The position numbers and the translations under genes are program-made. Under the pieces are notes generated by a model. It was not told the origin of the DNA. It searched no databases and saw only the letters and a program-made list of their open reading frames with translations. DNA of 10,660 nt from an uncultured Acetatifactor sp. (lineage in GTDB: Bacteria > Bacillota > Clostridia > Lachnospirales > Lachnospiraceae), in NCBI GenBank assembly GCA_910588225.1, contig CAJUQT010000079.1, positions 1-10,660 of the forward strand, written 5' to 3'. The number at the start of each line of letters is the position of its first letter. Positions within the stretch are counted from its first letter, which is position 1. Below, piece after piece: positions 1 to 6,544 of the stretch.

Positions 1-93
1 AAATAGGTTCTGAAAGCACCATGAAATAAGGGCTGAAGATTCCGAGAAGTTATTTTCCGGGAAAGGGGGATTTACCCGGATGAATCGCTGTCT

Positions 94-705
94 GTGGACG
101 CTACCTTCGGCCGCAGTCAGGGGAATGTTCTGTATTATTTTCTGAGCAGACCCGAAGAGAGGGATTCTCAGCAGGAGACATTGGGCTGCTTACAGGACGA
201 ACTATCCCTCAGGGGATATTCATGCCATATCTGTGTCAGCAATGTGTATACCGGCAGCTTAAAGGCTTATGCCGCTTATGAGGAGACCACAGAACTTGTC
301 AGGACGGTTCCCTGGAAGCCGGGAGCCCCCGGTCTGCTGTTCTATGAAGACTATCTCAGAGACAGGCGGCAGAACCGGCTGAAGGAAGATATTACAGCAT
401 ATATTATGGCCAATTACAGCAATCCGGCCCTCAGCGTGGAGGATGTCTGTGCCGCATTGGGGAAATCGGCCTCCGGGATCAATAAGCAGCTGAAGGAATC
501 GGGTTGTGAGAGTGTGCTGTACTATATCAACCAGGTGCGTGTGGAGGAGGCAAAACGCATTTTCAGGGAAGCAGCAGGTCAGCTTTCTGTGAAAGAGGTC
601 ATGCGGATGGCCGGCTATGAGAATCAGAATACTTTTACCCGGGTATTTCGAAAATATGAAGGCATGACACCATCAGAGTATGCTGCCAAGGTGCAGAAGG
701 CATGA
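94..705 (+). CDS. AraC-family transcriptional regulator, C-terminal part (probably 5'-truncated)
   Basis: DNA-binding part of an AraC/XylS regulator. Residues about 98-200 form the double helix-turn-helix: the first unit runs from LSVEDVCAALGKS (113-125) and the second covers SVKEVMRMAGYENQNTFTRVF (from 165), ending in the family signature FRKYEGMTPSEY (185-196). Residues 1-90 resemble the domain that precedes the HTH in large two-helix membrane AraC sensors common in Lachnospiraceae, which are several hundred residues longer; no sensor or membrane segment is present here. The start is doubtful: GTG at 94 has no ribosome site at a proper distance, while the same frame stays open back to a TGA at 34-36 and reads like family sequence there (RFREVIFRERGIYPDE). 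In-frame stops also lie at 4-6 and 22-24. I infer a truncated or frameshifted gene, perhaps no longer a full regulator. It ends 28 bases before the frame of the hydrolase-like gene opens. Sure of the HTH, unsure of the start and of function. Confidence 0.75.
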   Translation: MDATFGRSQGNVLYYFLSRPEERDSQQETLGCLQDELSLRGYSCHICVSNVYTGSLKAYAAYEETTELVRTVPWKPGAPGLLFYEDYLRDRRQNRLKEDITAYIMANYSNPALSVEDVCAALGKSASGINKQLKESGCESVLYYINQVRVEEAKRIFREAAGQLSVKEVMRMAGYENQNTFTRVFRKYEGMTPSEYAAKVQKA

Positions 706-766
706 AAGCTATTTTAACTGTTCTGTTGTATAAATTGCGGACAGGACCGGTCCACGTCTGCTCCAG

Positions 767-2140
767 ATGGACAGAGACAGAATCTGGTTCGAGGCATGGT
801 TTCGCTATGCCATACAGCCTGATCGGGGGGAAACCGCGGAAAAGCAGTATTGGTCGGCGCGTTTTGCCTATCTCTATGGACTGTCAGGAGAGGACGGCGG
901 TCTGCTGTTGGAGGCTATGGAAGCTGCCGGCCGCTGTGTGCCCAGGCTTCTGGGACGAGTGGGCGTCACCGAAGGCAACCGTCAGACCTTCAGTCTGGGC
1001 ATGACTATGAGTCAGCTCACCAATGTAAGCCGCTACCGGCCTAATTTGGAGCTGTGGAACAGCGTGGCTTTGAAGGGAGAGCAGCCAGAGGAGTACATCA
1101 GGAGAGAGCAGGAGGGGCTGTTTCACATTGGGGAGACTCCTTATGACTGTGTGGAGGAAGTGGCTGCCCTGGCAGATGAGGCCCGGGCAAAGTTCCGGCT
1201 CATAAAGGAACATGTTTCGGACATGGGTGAGGAATTATGCCGGATCGGTACAGACGTGGAGGCGCTGTGGCTGCTGACTCATTTCTATTGTCACAAGATC
1301 CTGGCGGCCATGGAAATATTGAAATATAAAGCCGGTATGGATGAGGAATGTTATGGCGACATTTCATTGCTGGAGCGGGCAGGGGGCTATCTGGGACAGT
1401 CTCTGGAGATATATGGGGAGTTGGCCGCACTGACAGAGAAGACATATTACTATGCCAACAGCATGCAGACGCCCCAGAGAAAGATTCCCTTTCCGGACGG
1501 AGACCGTTATGGCCACTGGACTGCCTGTCTGCCGGAATATAAACGGGAATATGAGAATCTGGTGAAACATACGAAAGAACTGAAGGAAGGCCGATATCAT
1601 CCCGGGAAGCAGTCTGAGACCGACATTCTGCCGCTGCGGCCGGCCTCTTTTCGGTTGTTATCAGAAAATGCACATACTTTTGTGATGACATCCGGAAGCA
1701 GTATTTCCTGCGACAGGGTACGTAAGCTGCAGAAGCTTGCTCCGGAGCTTCAGGGCCTTACGGGTATTGCAACGGATTTCGAGAAGGCCTTTGAAGGGAA
1801 TCTGTCCGTTACAGTGGAGCTTTCGGAGGATTCCTACATTCTGATAGGTTATATGCGGGATAAGAGTATCCAATGGCTGCAGCTGCCGGATCTGGAGACC
1901 AATACCCATGCGGATGACCGCGGCGGGCTGGCGGTTCTTTATCGGGGGGCGGTTGTGGCCGAAGGGTGTCCCGTGGCGGATATCCATGCATATCGCTATG
2001 AGGCAGGAGAGCATACGGTATATTTCGGTACGGGAGCTTACCTGATTGCGGGCATCATCCCGGCGGATACTGTTTTGCAGCCCAGAGAGGCGGACTATGA
2101 TGGAGAGGTGGCAGATACTCTGGACTGGCTTTATGAGTGA
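767..2140 (+). CDS. Glycoside-hydrolase-like protein, C-terminal half only (probable gene remnant)
   Basis: A 457-residue open frame without signal peptide or membrane segment. Residues about 1-280 are alpha-helical: an opening WFEAWFRYAIQPDR (7-20) resembles the short 'W.RYA.NPDR' segment that follows the catalytic barrel in large GH20/GH67-like enzymes, and TPQRKIPFPDGDRYGHW (235-251) is another conserved-looking patch. Residues about 300-435 look like a beta-sandwich, with WLQLPDLETNTHADDRGG (370-387) and HAYRYEAGEH (407-416). The family assignment rests on remembered pattern, not a search. No catalytic barrel precedes it: the frame opens only after a TAA at 731-733, ATG 767 has no Shine-Dalgarno sequence (upstream bases are CGTCTGCTCCAG), and the AraC gene ends at 705. 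I infer that the 5' half was lost by deletion. It may be untranslated. No terminator is visible after its stop. Confidence 0.6.
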   Translation: MDRDRIWFEAWFRYAIQPDRGETAEKQYWSARFAYLYGLSGEDGGLLLEAMEAAGRCVPRLLGRVGVTEGNRQTFSLGMTMSQLTNVSRYRPNLELWNSVALKGEQPEEYIRREQEGLFHIGETPYDCVEEVAALADEARAKFRLIKEHVSDMGEELCRIGTDVEALWLLTHFYCHKILAAMEILKYKAGMDEECYGDISLLERAGGYLGQSLEIYGELAALTEKTYYYANSMQTPQRKIPFPDGDRYGHWTACLPEYKREYENLVKHTKELKEGRYHPGKQSETDILPLRPASFRLLSENAHTFVMTSGSSISCDRVRKLQKLAPELQGLTGIATDFEKAFEGNLSVTVELSEDSYILIGYMRDKSIQWLQLPDLETNTHADDRGGLAVLYRGAVVAEGCPVADIHAYRYEAGEHTVYFGTGAYLIAGIIPADTVLQPREADYDGEVADTLDWLYE

Positions 2141-2238
2141 CAGTCAGAGAAAGACTTCCCATTGGCAGCAGTTAGGTGAACAGAATGAACTTTAATTCAT
2201 ATCGTGAGGGAAAAGCGATGATAACCCGTTTTGGCGTA

Positions 2239-2267
2239 TTGACAGCTGTCCGCCCGTGTGCTACACT
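2239..2267 (+). promoter_or_regulatory. Sigma-A promoter of the riboswitch-exchanger unit
   Basis: Perfect -35 TTGACA at 2239-2244, 17-base spacer, -10 TACACT at 2262-2267. The predicted transcription start is near 2274, about ten bases before the riboswitch aptamer and roughly 190 bases before the exchanger start codon. Confidence 0.85.
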
Positions 2268-2283
2268 AAGCTAACAATTGAAA

Positions 2284-2436
2284 AACCTGATGGGGGAGTA
2301 GTAAGCGCAGGATGCGTGACAAGTCAACATACTCGACCGCTGGTCTGGCTTGTCTTAAATAACGAGACTCATACATAGCCTTTGCGTATGGATTGTAATC
2401 TGATACGCAGAAGGCTGTGCGTGGGTTTTTTCTTTT
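2284..2436 (+). promoter_or_regulatory. yybP-ykoY-type manganese riboswitch with terminator platform
   Basis: The leader carries the two conserved strands of the yybP-ykoY Mn2+ aptamer: GGGGAGTAG at 2293-2301 and ACGAGACTCAT at 2362-2372, corresponding to the family's GGGGAGUAG and (G)CGAGACCUUU elements. P1 pairs ATGGG 2290-2294 with CTCAT 2368-2372. One arm is a small hairpin, GCGC/GCGT (2304-2317). The other is GACAAG 2318-2323 with CTTGTC 2349-2354, holding an inner GACC/GGTC hairpin (2335-2345). The expression platform offers exclusive structures: a terminator, TACGCA 2404-2409 with TGCGTG 2418-2423 followed by GG and TTTTTT (2426-2431); and a larger antiterminator, AGCCTT-GCGTAT 2377-2389 with ATACGC-AAGGCT 2403-2416. 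CATAC 2370-2374 can pair with GTATG 2386-2390 and would block the antiterminator; metal-stabilised P1 uses up part of CATAC. This predicts an ON switch with Mn2+, as known for the family. Confidence 0.8.
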
Positions 2437-2466
2437 GAAAAAATACGAAAGAAAGAGGACGGGAAA

Positions 2467-3429
2467 ATGGAACTGGCATTGACTATTTTTTTATTTCTTG
2501 TGGGTATTGTATTTATTGTGAAAGGCGGCGATTATTTTGTGGATGCTGCTTCCTGGATTGCGGAAGTGAGCGGGATTCCGAAGCTGATTATCGGCGCCAC
2601 CATTGTGAGTCTGGCCACCACGCTGCCGGAGATGCTGGTCTCCGTCATGGCGGCGGCAAAGGGAAGCGTGGACATGGCAATCGGAAATGCGGTGGGCAGT
2701 GTCACGGCGAATATAGGATTGATTATGGCGATTTCCCTGATCTGCATGCCTGCTGTGATTAAGCGGAGGGATTATCTGTTGAAATCCGTTCTGATGCTGG
2801 CGGCGGCAGGGCTGATTGTGGCCTGTGGCTTTTCGGGGCAGACCACAATGCCTATATCTATCGTATTGCTTCTGATTTTCTGTACTTTCCTGTGGGAGAA
2901 TGTGGCTTCCGCGAAGAAGGCCATGACAGGCCAGGGCAGCGAAGGAAGCAGGCGGAACCCTCAGAAGAAAGAGATTCTGGTGAATGTGACAAAGTTTATT
3001 GTGGGAGCCGTGGGAATTGTATGGGGAGCGGATTTGCTGGTGGACAATGGAAGTACACTGGCAACTCTGGCAGGCGTTCCGGAACGGGTCATCGGCGTTA
3101 CGATTATTGCGGTGGGAACTTCTCTTCCGGAGCTGATTACAACGATTACCGCTATCATCAAGAAGCAGTCTTCCCTCTCTGTGGGGAATATTTTGGGGGC
3201 CAATATCATTGATTTGACATTGATTCTCCCTTTGAGTGCATTTGTTTCGGGAAAGGCTCTTCCGATTGCGGAAGCTTCTGCGCGATACGACCTTCCTGCC
3301 TGTCTGGTTGTGGGATGCATCGCATTGCTTCCCACAATGATTACCCAAAAATTCCAGAAATGGCAGGGAATTGCACTGTTGCTGGCTTACGGGACTTATC
3401 TGTATCTGACGCTGGTGGTGGCAGGGTGA
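2467..3429 (+). CDS. CaCA-family cation exchanger (Ca2+/Na+ antiporter type; predicted Mn2+ or Ca2+ exporter)
   Basis: An integral membrane antiporter of about ten helices that exchanges a divalent cation for Na+ or H+. It shows the two inverted alpha-repeats of the calcium/cation antiporter superfamily: repeat 1 with LATTLPE (49-55) and GNAVGS (73-78), repeat 2 with AVGTSLPE (215-222) and GNILGAN (240-246). The acidic residues E55 and E222 in these repeats are the usual cation ligands. A charged cytosolic loop (about 145-172) separates the halves. At 320 residues the length is normal for bacterial YrbG-like members. Repeat 1 reads GSVTANI where many relatives have GSNIAN, a possible selectivity difference. 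ATG 2467 is preceded by AGAGG (2454-2458), a slightly wide spacing. It is monocistronic, between a manganese-type riboswitch and a strong terminator; that control argues for Mn2+ export, which the protein sequence alone cannot decide. Confidence 0.93.
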   Translation: MELALTIFLFLVGIVFIVKGGDYFVDAASWIAEVSGIPKLIIGATIVSLATTLPEMLVSVMAAAKGSVDMAIGNAVGSVTANIGLIMAISLICMPAVIKRRDYLLKSVLMLAAAGLIVACGFSGQTTMPISIVLLLIFCTFLWENVASAKKAMTGQGSEGSRRNPQKKEILVNVTKFIVGAVGIVWGADLLVDNGSTLATLAGVPERVIGVTIIAVGTSLPELITTITAIIKKQSSLSVGNILGANIIDLTLILPLSAFVSGKALPIAEASARYDLPACLVVGCIALLPTMITQKFQKWQGIALLLAYGTYLYLTLVVAG

Positions 3430-3624
3430 GATGGTAAACGGACTGAAAATTCTGGCGGTCTGCCGGTCAGCCCCTGGATGGATGTAGGATTACAGGAACT
3501 TGCCGGAGGATATGGATGGCACAATATTTCGGAGATGGATTCTCATGCGGAAAGCGGTTATGCTATGGAAGCGGCGGATGGAGAAGAGAAAAAGCTGGAA
3601 ATAGGCACAGCCCCTCCACATTGT
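3430..3624 (+). other. In-frame open stretch after the exchanger stop; possible 48-codon small ORF or remnant
   Basis: The exchanger's TGA (3427-3429) is followed by 64 sense codons in the same frame, ending at TGA 3622-3624 inside the terminator loop. An ATG at 3478 would give a 48-residue acidic peptide (starting MDVGLQELAGGYGWHN), but no good ribosome site precedes it. I do not recognise the peptide. It may be a decayed gene end, a chance open frame or, least likely, a readthrough tail. The rest of the gap (3655-3827) holds no gene that I can support. Confidence 0.2.
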
Positions 3625-3654
3625 TGAAAGCGCAGTGTGGAGGGGCTGTTTTTT
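3609..3654 (+). terminator. Strong rho-independent terminator of the exchanger gene
   Basis: A perfect 12-base-pair stem, AGCCCCTCCACA (3609-3620) with TGTGGAGGGGCT (3636-3647), has a 15-base loop and is followed by G and TTTTTT (3649-3654). On the minus strand the stem has no T-run after it, so it acts for the + strand gene only. Confidence 0.92.
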
Positions 3655-3782
3655 GTGACAGGTACCTGCAATTATTAAAAAAGCGAAAACTGTACTTTGT
3701 ATTTCGACATATTTTATATTCCGGTGTTCTGAACAGAGATAAAGCGATATACAAAATCCGGCTGAACAGGAGGGACGCTCCA

Positions 3783-3821
3783 TGAAAAGCCCATATATAA
3801 AATATGGTATGGGGCATCCCC
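3783..3821 (-). terminator. Weak candidate terminator after the LRR gene
   Basis: Just past the minus-strand stop codon lie GGGG/CCCC (3811-3821, 3-base loop) and CCATAT/ATATGG (3791-3796 with 3802-3807). On the minus strand the second stem is followed by GC and TTTT (3785-3788). The short T-run and A/T-rich stem make this a modest call. Confidence 0.4.
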
Positions 3822-3827
3822 AGTGTC

Positions 3828-5867
3828 TTAATAATCTGAAGTATAAACAAAGATATCACTTTCCGGAGAGAGATTCTCCAGGATGGTATTCTGACCACAC
3901 CATACAGCCTGGAAGTCACTGAGGGCTTCCAGCGGTTTCAGACTGGTAACGCTGTTATTGGTGATATCAAGGTACTGGAGACGGGGAAGCTTCGACACGA
4001 ACTCGATGCTGTCCAGTCTCAGGGAAGCTGCGTACAGCTCCGTCAGATTGGGGAAGCAGTCGAACATGTCATAATGTTCCGAAAGGTTGATCTCATCTCC
4101 ATTATTGTAAGTAGGATCTCTTAAGATGGTCATCTCGCTCAGCGATAACACTTCCAGTGTCTCATTGACCGGCATCCTCTCGAAATCAATACCCACCTGA
4201 CAATCGTCCAGATACAGATACTGCAGCGTGGGAATGCCGAAAATTGCCTCTATATTGCCGAATACTGAGGTGTCTTCCAGGCTCAGTGCATTCAGATTCG
4301 GCAGGTGGGTCAGCGGATCCAGAGAATCTACATAAGACCGAAAATCATTGATAATCAGTGTATTCAGATTCTGCATGGCGGTAATGGACTCCAACTCCCA
4401 GCCGGCACAGTCCGCCAGAGACAGGTAAGTGACATTGACTGCGTCCTTCAAAGGTGTGAGGTCACTGGCATTTTTCACAGTAAGCCATTCTACTTGAGTC
4501 AGATTCTCAAAGGAAGGAAGTACGCTGTCATAGCTCATCTCCAATGTCAGATCTTTTAATTCGCTTAACTGACCTATGATGGAATAATCAACTATATCAT
4601 AATTGTCGATCAGAGAAAGGACTTCCAGCCCGGGACAATTACCCAGAGCATTTATATTGGAAATCTGGCTGTTTTCCACGGACAGACTGGTAAGCAGAGG
4701 CATTTCATTGATAAAATCAATGCTCTTCAGCTGGGAAGAGTCAATGGTCAGGGATTCCAGACTGTTCAGTGACATCAAGGGACTGTAATCATTCAGGGAA
4801 TCACAGTCAATGAGAGTCAGGCCCAGCAGATTGGGGTACTGCAGCAGAGCCGAGATATCCTCCAGAGAACCATAATCCACATAGAGATATTCCAGGTTCG
4901 GGAAAGACTCAATTCCGGACAGATCATGCTCAAAGATGCTGTCTTCGGCGCCGATTTCCGTGATGTATTCCGGGTTCGGAATGATATCGGCAAGATCGCT
5001 GATAGTATTCTCCGCATAGACACCATACAGATAATTCAGTCCGTCAAGATCGCCTTTGTTAAGGTCGGCATCCAGTGAGAGCCATTCAAGGCCGGTAAAG
5101 GATGCAAGATCGGCAAGATCCATGCCTATGTCATTATAATAAGTCAGCGTCTGGGTCTCTCCGTAATTCAGCTGATAATAAATCGAATTCTCATCTCTGT
5201 CAATCTGCAGAGCCGTAAGGCTGGCGTATTCTTCCGCGGAAACGCTTCTGTAGGGCTTTTCCCAGATCGCTTCCGCAACTTCGCAGAAGAAAGAGGACTG
5301 CGGAAGCCTTGCGGACGAAGCAGTCTGCCCGGAAGAAGAAGCCTGAGAGGCCTGCTCGGACTGGGACGGGGAGTTTCCTTCATCCTCCAGGGAGGAAGCA
5401 AGGCTTTCACTTCGGGAATTCCCTCCCGTTCCTGTTATCAGGCCGTCGAAGATTCCGGCGCGGAAGAGTACAATGGCTACCAGGGCTGCCACGGAGATGG
5501 AGCCTGCTATCACGGAGACTACAATGGCGACAACGGGATTGCTCTCACCGGGCTTTTTCTGCGTGGGAGACTGACCGGACTGCCATGTGGAACCGGTGCG
5601 GCCTGTGGTATCGGATTGATAAGAGGAGCCGGCCCGGTATGTGGAGCTGCCCTGTCCTGGAGTGCCGGAGCGATAGGCAGAGCCTTCCGCCGCACTGGAC
5701 TGACGGCTGTCTGTGTACTGGCTGCTTCTGCCATACTGTGGTGAGGAGGTGTCGTTCATCTCACTTTGACTCCGGATATAATAACCGCATTTTTTACAGG
5801 TCATTCTTCCGCCTATCATTTTCAGTTTTGTGCTGCACATTGGGCACTTTTGTGTTTCGCCTGCCAT
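3828..5867 (-). CDS. Zinc-ribbon, single-pass membrane protein with leucine-rich-repeat ectodomain
   Basis: A 679-residue protein of unknown function. Order: an N-terminal zinc ribbon with CPMC (8-11) and CKKC (24-27); a low-complexity linker rich in Ser, Gly, Thr, Gln and Tyr (31-110) with repeated 'YRxG'/'YQS'-like units; one hydrophobic helix at about 111-135; a second Ser/Glu/Gln-rich linker (150-190); then irregular leucine-rich repeats from about 240 to the C-terminus, with units of roughly 21-24 residues such as 'FPNLEYLYVD' and 'LPRLQYLDIT'. There is no signal peptide and no LPxTG anchor. The expected topology is ribbon and first linker inside, repeats outside, which would suit sensing or adhesion, but this is inference. 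The repeats resemble SDS22/internalin-type units. ATG 5867 is well supported by AGGGAC (minus strand of 5872-5877) at normal spacing. It is transcribed alone from its own promoter and converges on the exchanger gene. Confidence 0.88.
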   Translation of the reverse strand: MAGETQKCPMCSTKLKMIGGRMTCKKCGYYIRSQSEMNDTSSPQYGRSSQYTDSRQSSAAEGSAYRSGTPGQGSSTYRAGSSYQSDTTGRTGSTWQSGQSPTQKKPGESNPVVAIVVSVIAGSISVAALVAIVLFRAGIFDGLITGTGGNSRSESLASSLEDEGNSPSQSEQASQASSSGQTASSARLPQSSFFCEVAEAIWEKPYRSVSAEEYASLTALQIDRDENSIYYQLNYGETQTLTYYNDIGMDLADLASFTGLEWLSLDADLNKGDLDGLNYLYGVYAENTISDLADIIPNPEYITEIGAEDSIFEHDLSGIESFPNLEYLYVDYGSLEDISALLQYPNLLGLTLIDCDSLNDYSPLMSLNSLESLTIDSSQLKSIDFINEMPLLTSLSVENSQISNINALGNCPGLEVLSLIDNYDIVDYSIIGQLSELKDLTLEMSYDSVLPSFENLTQVEWLTVKNASDLTPLKDAVNVTYLSLADCAGWELESITAMQNLNTLIINDFRSYVDSLDPLTHLPNLNALSLEDTSVFGNIEAIFGIPTLQYLYLDDCQVGIDFERMPVNETLEVLSLSEMTILRDPTYNNGDEINLSEHYDMFDCFPNLTELYAASLRLDSIEFVSKLPRLQYLDITNNSVTSLKPLEALSDFQAVWCGQNTILENLSPESDIFVYTSDY

Positions 5868-5914
5868 TTTCGTCCCTCATTTCCATAATTTATTGAAAAT
5901 CTGATTTTAAGCCT

Positions 5915-5942
5915 ATTATAACAGATTTCTGCTTTTTTGCAA
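5915..5942 (-). promoter_or_regulatory. Promoter of the LRR membrane protein gene
   Basis: On the minus strand: -35 TTGCAA (5937-5942), 16-base spacer, extended -10 TGTTATAAT (TATAAT at 5915-5920). It lies about 48 bases upstream of the start codon. An A-run follows the -35. Confidence 0.75.
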
Positions 5943-6093
5943 CTGATTCGTAACAGGACAAACGAGTCACGGGACTGCTGCATGGATTCAGAATTCCGGT
6001 CTGGATGGACTGCTGTTTGGAGTTGCAGAGAGTATTCCGAATGAGGTATAAAGGGGGTAAAGGGAATAGGGATGCAGGGGAAAGAAATGGCGA
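5943..6093. other. Divergent intergenic region without a recognised gene
   Basis: Between the LRR promoter and the clpS promoter I see no gene. GGACTGCTG occurs twice (near 5973 and near 6006). The short ORF at 5983 (20 codons) has no ribosome site. No CIRCE or CtsR operator is seen. Confidence 0.5.
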
Positions 6094-6122
6094 TTGTAAA
6101 CGGGGAGAAAGAATGATATACT
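6094..6122 (+). promoter_or_regulatory. Promoter of the clpS-clpA operon
   Basis: -35 TTGTAA at 6094-6099, 17-base spacer, extended -10 TGATATACT with TATACT at 6117-6122. The predicted start near 6129 leaves a leader of about 115 bases, which contains a perfect palindrome CGCAGCGCTGCG at 6174-6185. Neither CIRCE nor a CtsR box is visible, so heat-shock control of the usual Firmicute kind is not supported. Confidence 0.7.
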
Positions 6123-6242
6123 TTGCGTGAAAGAACATGGACGGATGTTGAAACGAAGATGGGCAGTGTCTGACGCAGCGCTGCGGAACGGAACTATCCA
6201 GGAGGAGATGTTTGTAAATTACAGGGCAGGGGAGTTGATAAA

Positions 6243-6542
6243 ATGGCTGTACAGGGAGAGACGAGGGAGAAAACGAGAATAAATGTAAGAGAACCGAAGC
6301 ATTATCAAGTGATTATGCATAATGATGATTTTACCTCCATGGAATTTGTGGTGGAAATTTTGATAGATATTTTCCGAAAGAAACCGGCGGAGGCAGAGCT
6401 GCTGATGCTGACAGTACATGAAAGTGGCAGGGCAGCAGTAGGAAATTATCCTTACGACATAGCTGCCACAAAAGTGCAGGCGGCGACGGCCAGAGCCAGG
6501 CAAGAGGGATTTCCTTTTCGAATGACAGTGGAGGAGGCGTGA
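6243..6542 (+). CDS. clpS: ClpS, N-degron adaptor of the ClpAP protease
   Basis: A small cytosolic adaptor that binds proteins with a destabilising N-terminal residue and hands them to the ClpA N domain. All hallmark positions are present: the NDD motif N27-D28-D29 that grips the substrate amino terminus, the gatekeeper M33 (NDDFTSM, matching E. coli M40), and VHESG with H59 (matching E. coli H66), followed by AVGNYPYDIAATKV (65-78). At 99 residues the length is close to the usual ~100. The N-terminal extension (1-20), needed in E. coli to reshape ClpA activity, is present. AGGGGAG (6228-6234) sits eight bases before ATG 6243. The stop overlaps the clpA start region, so the two genes are translationally coupled. 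An upstream AGGAGG at 6200-6205 lies too far away to serve this start. Confidence 0.96.
   Translation: MAVQGETREKTRINVREPKHYQVIMHNDDFTSMEFVVEILIDIFRKKPAEAELLMLTVHESGRAAVGNYPYDIAATKVQAATARARQEGFPFRMTVEEA
6532..6537 (+). promoter_or_regulatory. Ribosome binding site that decides the clpA start
   Basis: AGGAGG inside the last codons of clpS. The seven-base distance to ATG 6545 is ideal, whereas GTG 6539 is only one base away. The site lies within clpS, in line with coupled translation. Confidence 0.75.
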
Positions 6543-6544
6543 AT

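Noticed and set aside
702..1004. 100-codon frame starting at ATG 702 overlapping the AraC stop
   Set aside because: The overlapping frame from 767 is far longer and protein-like; this one is Arg/Ser/Trp-rich shadow sequence.
2185..2274. 29-codon ORF with an AGGTGA upstream
   Set aside because: It runs through the consensus -35 and -10 elements of the riboswitch promoter and has no recognisable content.
2491..3348. 285-codon minus-strand frame opposite the exchanger gene
   Set aside because: Composition is rich in Asn/His/Gln/Arg as expected of an antisense shadow; the + strand alpha-repeats are definite.
5309..5896. 195-codon Arg-rich open frame opposite the LRR gene N-terminus
   Set aside because: The minus-strand zinc ribbon, linker and ribosome site are convincing; this frame has no ribosome site and only antisense composition.
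6174..6185. Palindrome CGCAGCGCTGCG in the clpS leader as a repressor operator
   Set aside because: It matches no operator I know (not CIRCE or CtsR), is short, and appears once; chance in GC-rich sequence is likely.
6208..6282. 24-codon ORF at ATG 6208 after AGGAGG, overlapping clpS as a possible leader peptide
   Set aside because: The AGGAGG is only two bases from that ATG, too close to work, and the peptide has no attenuator-like pattern.
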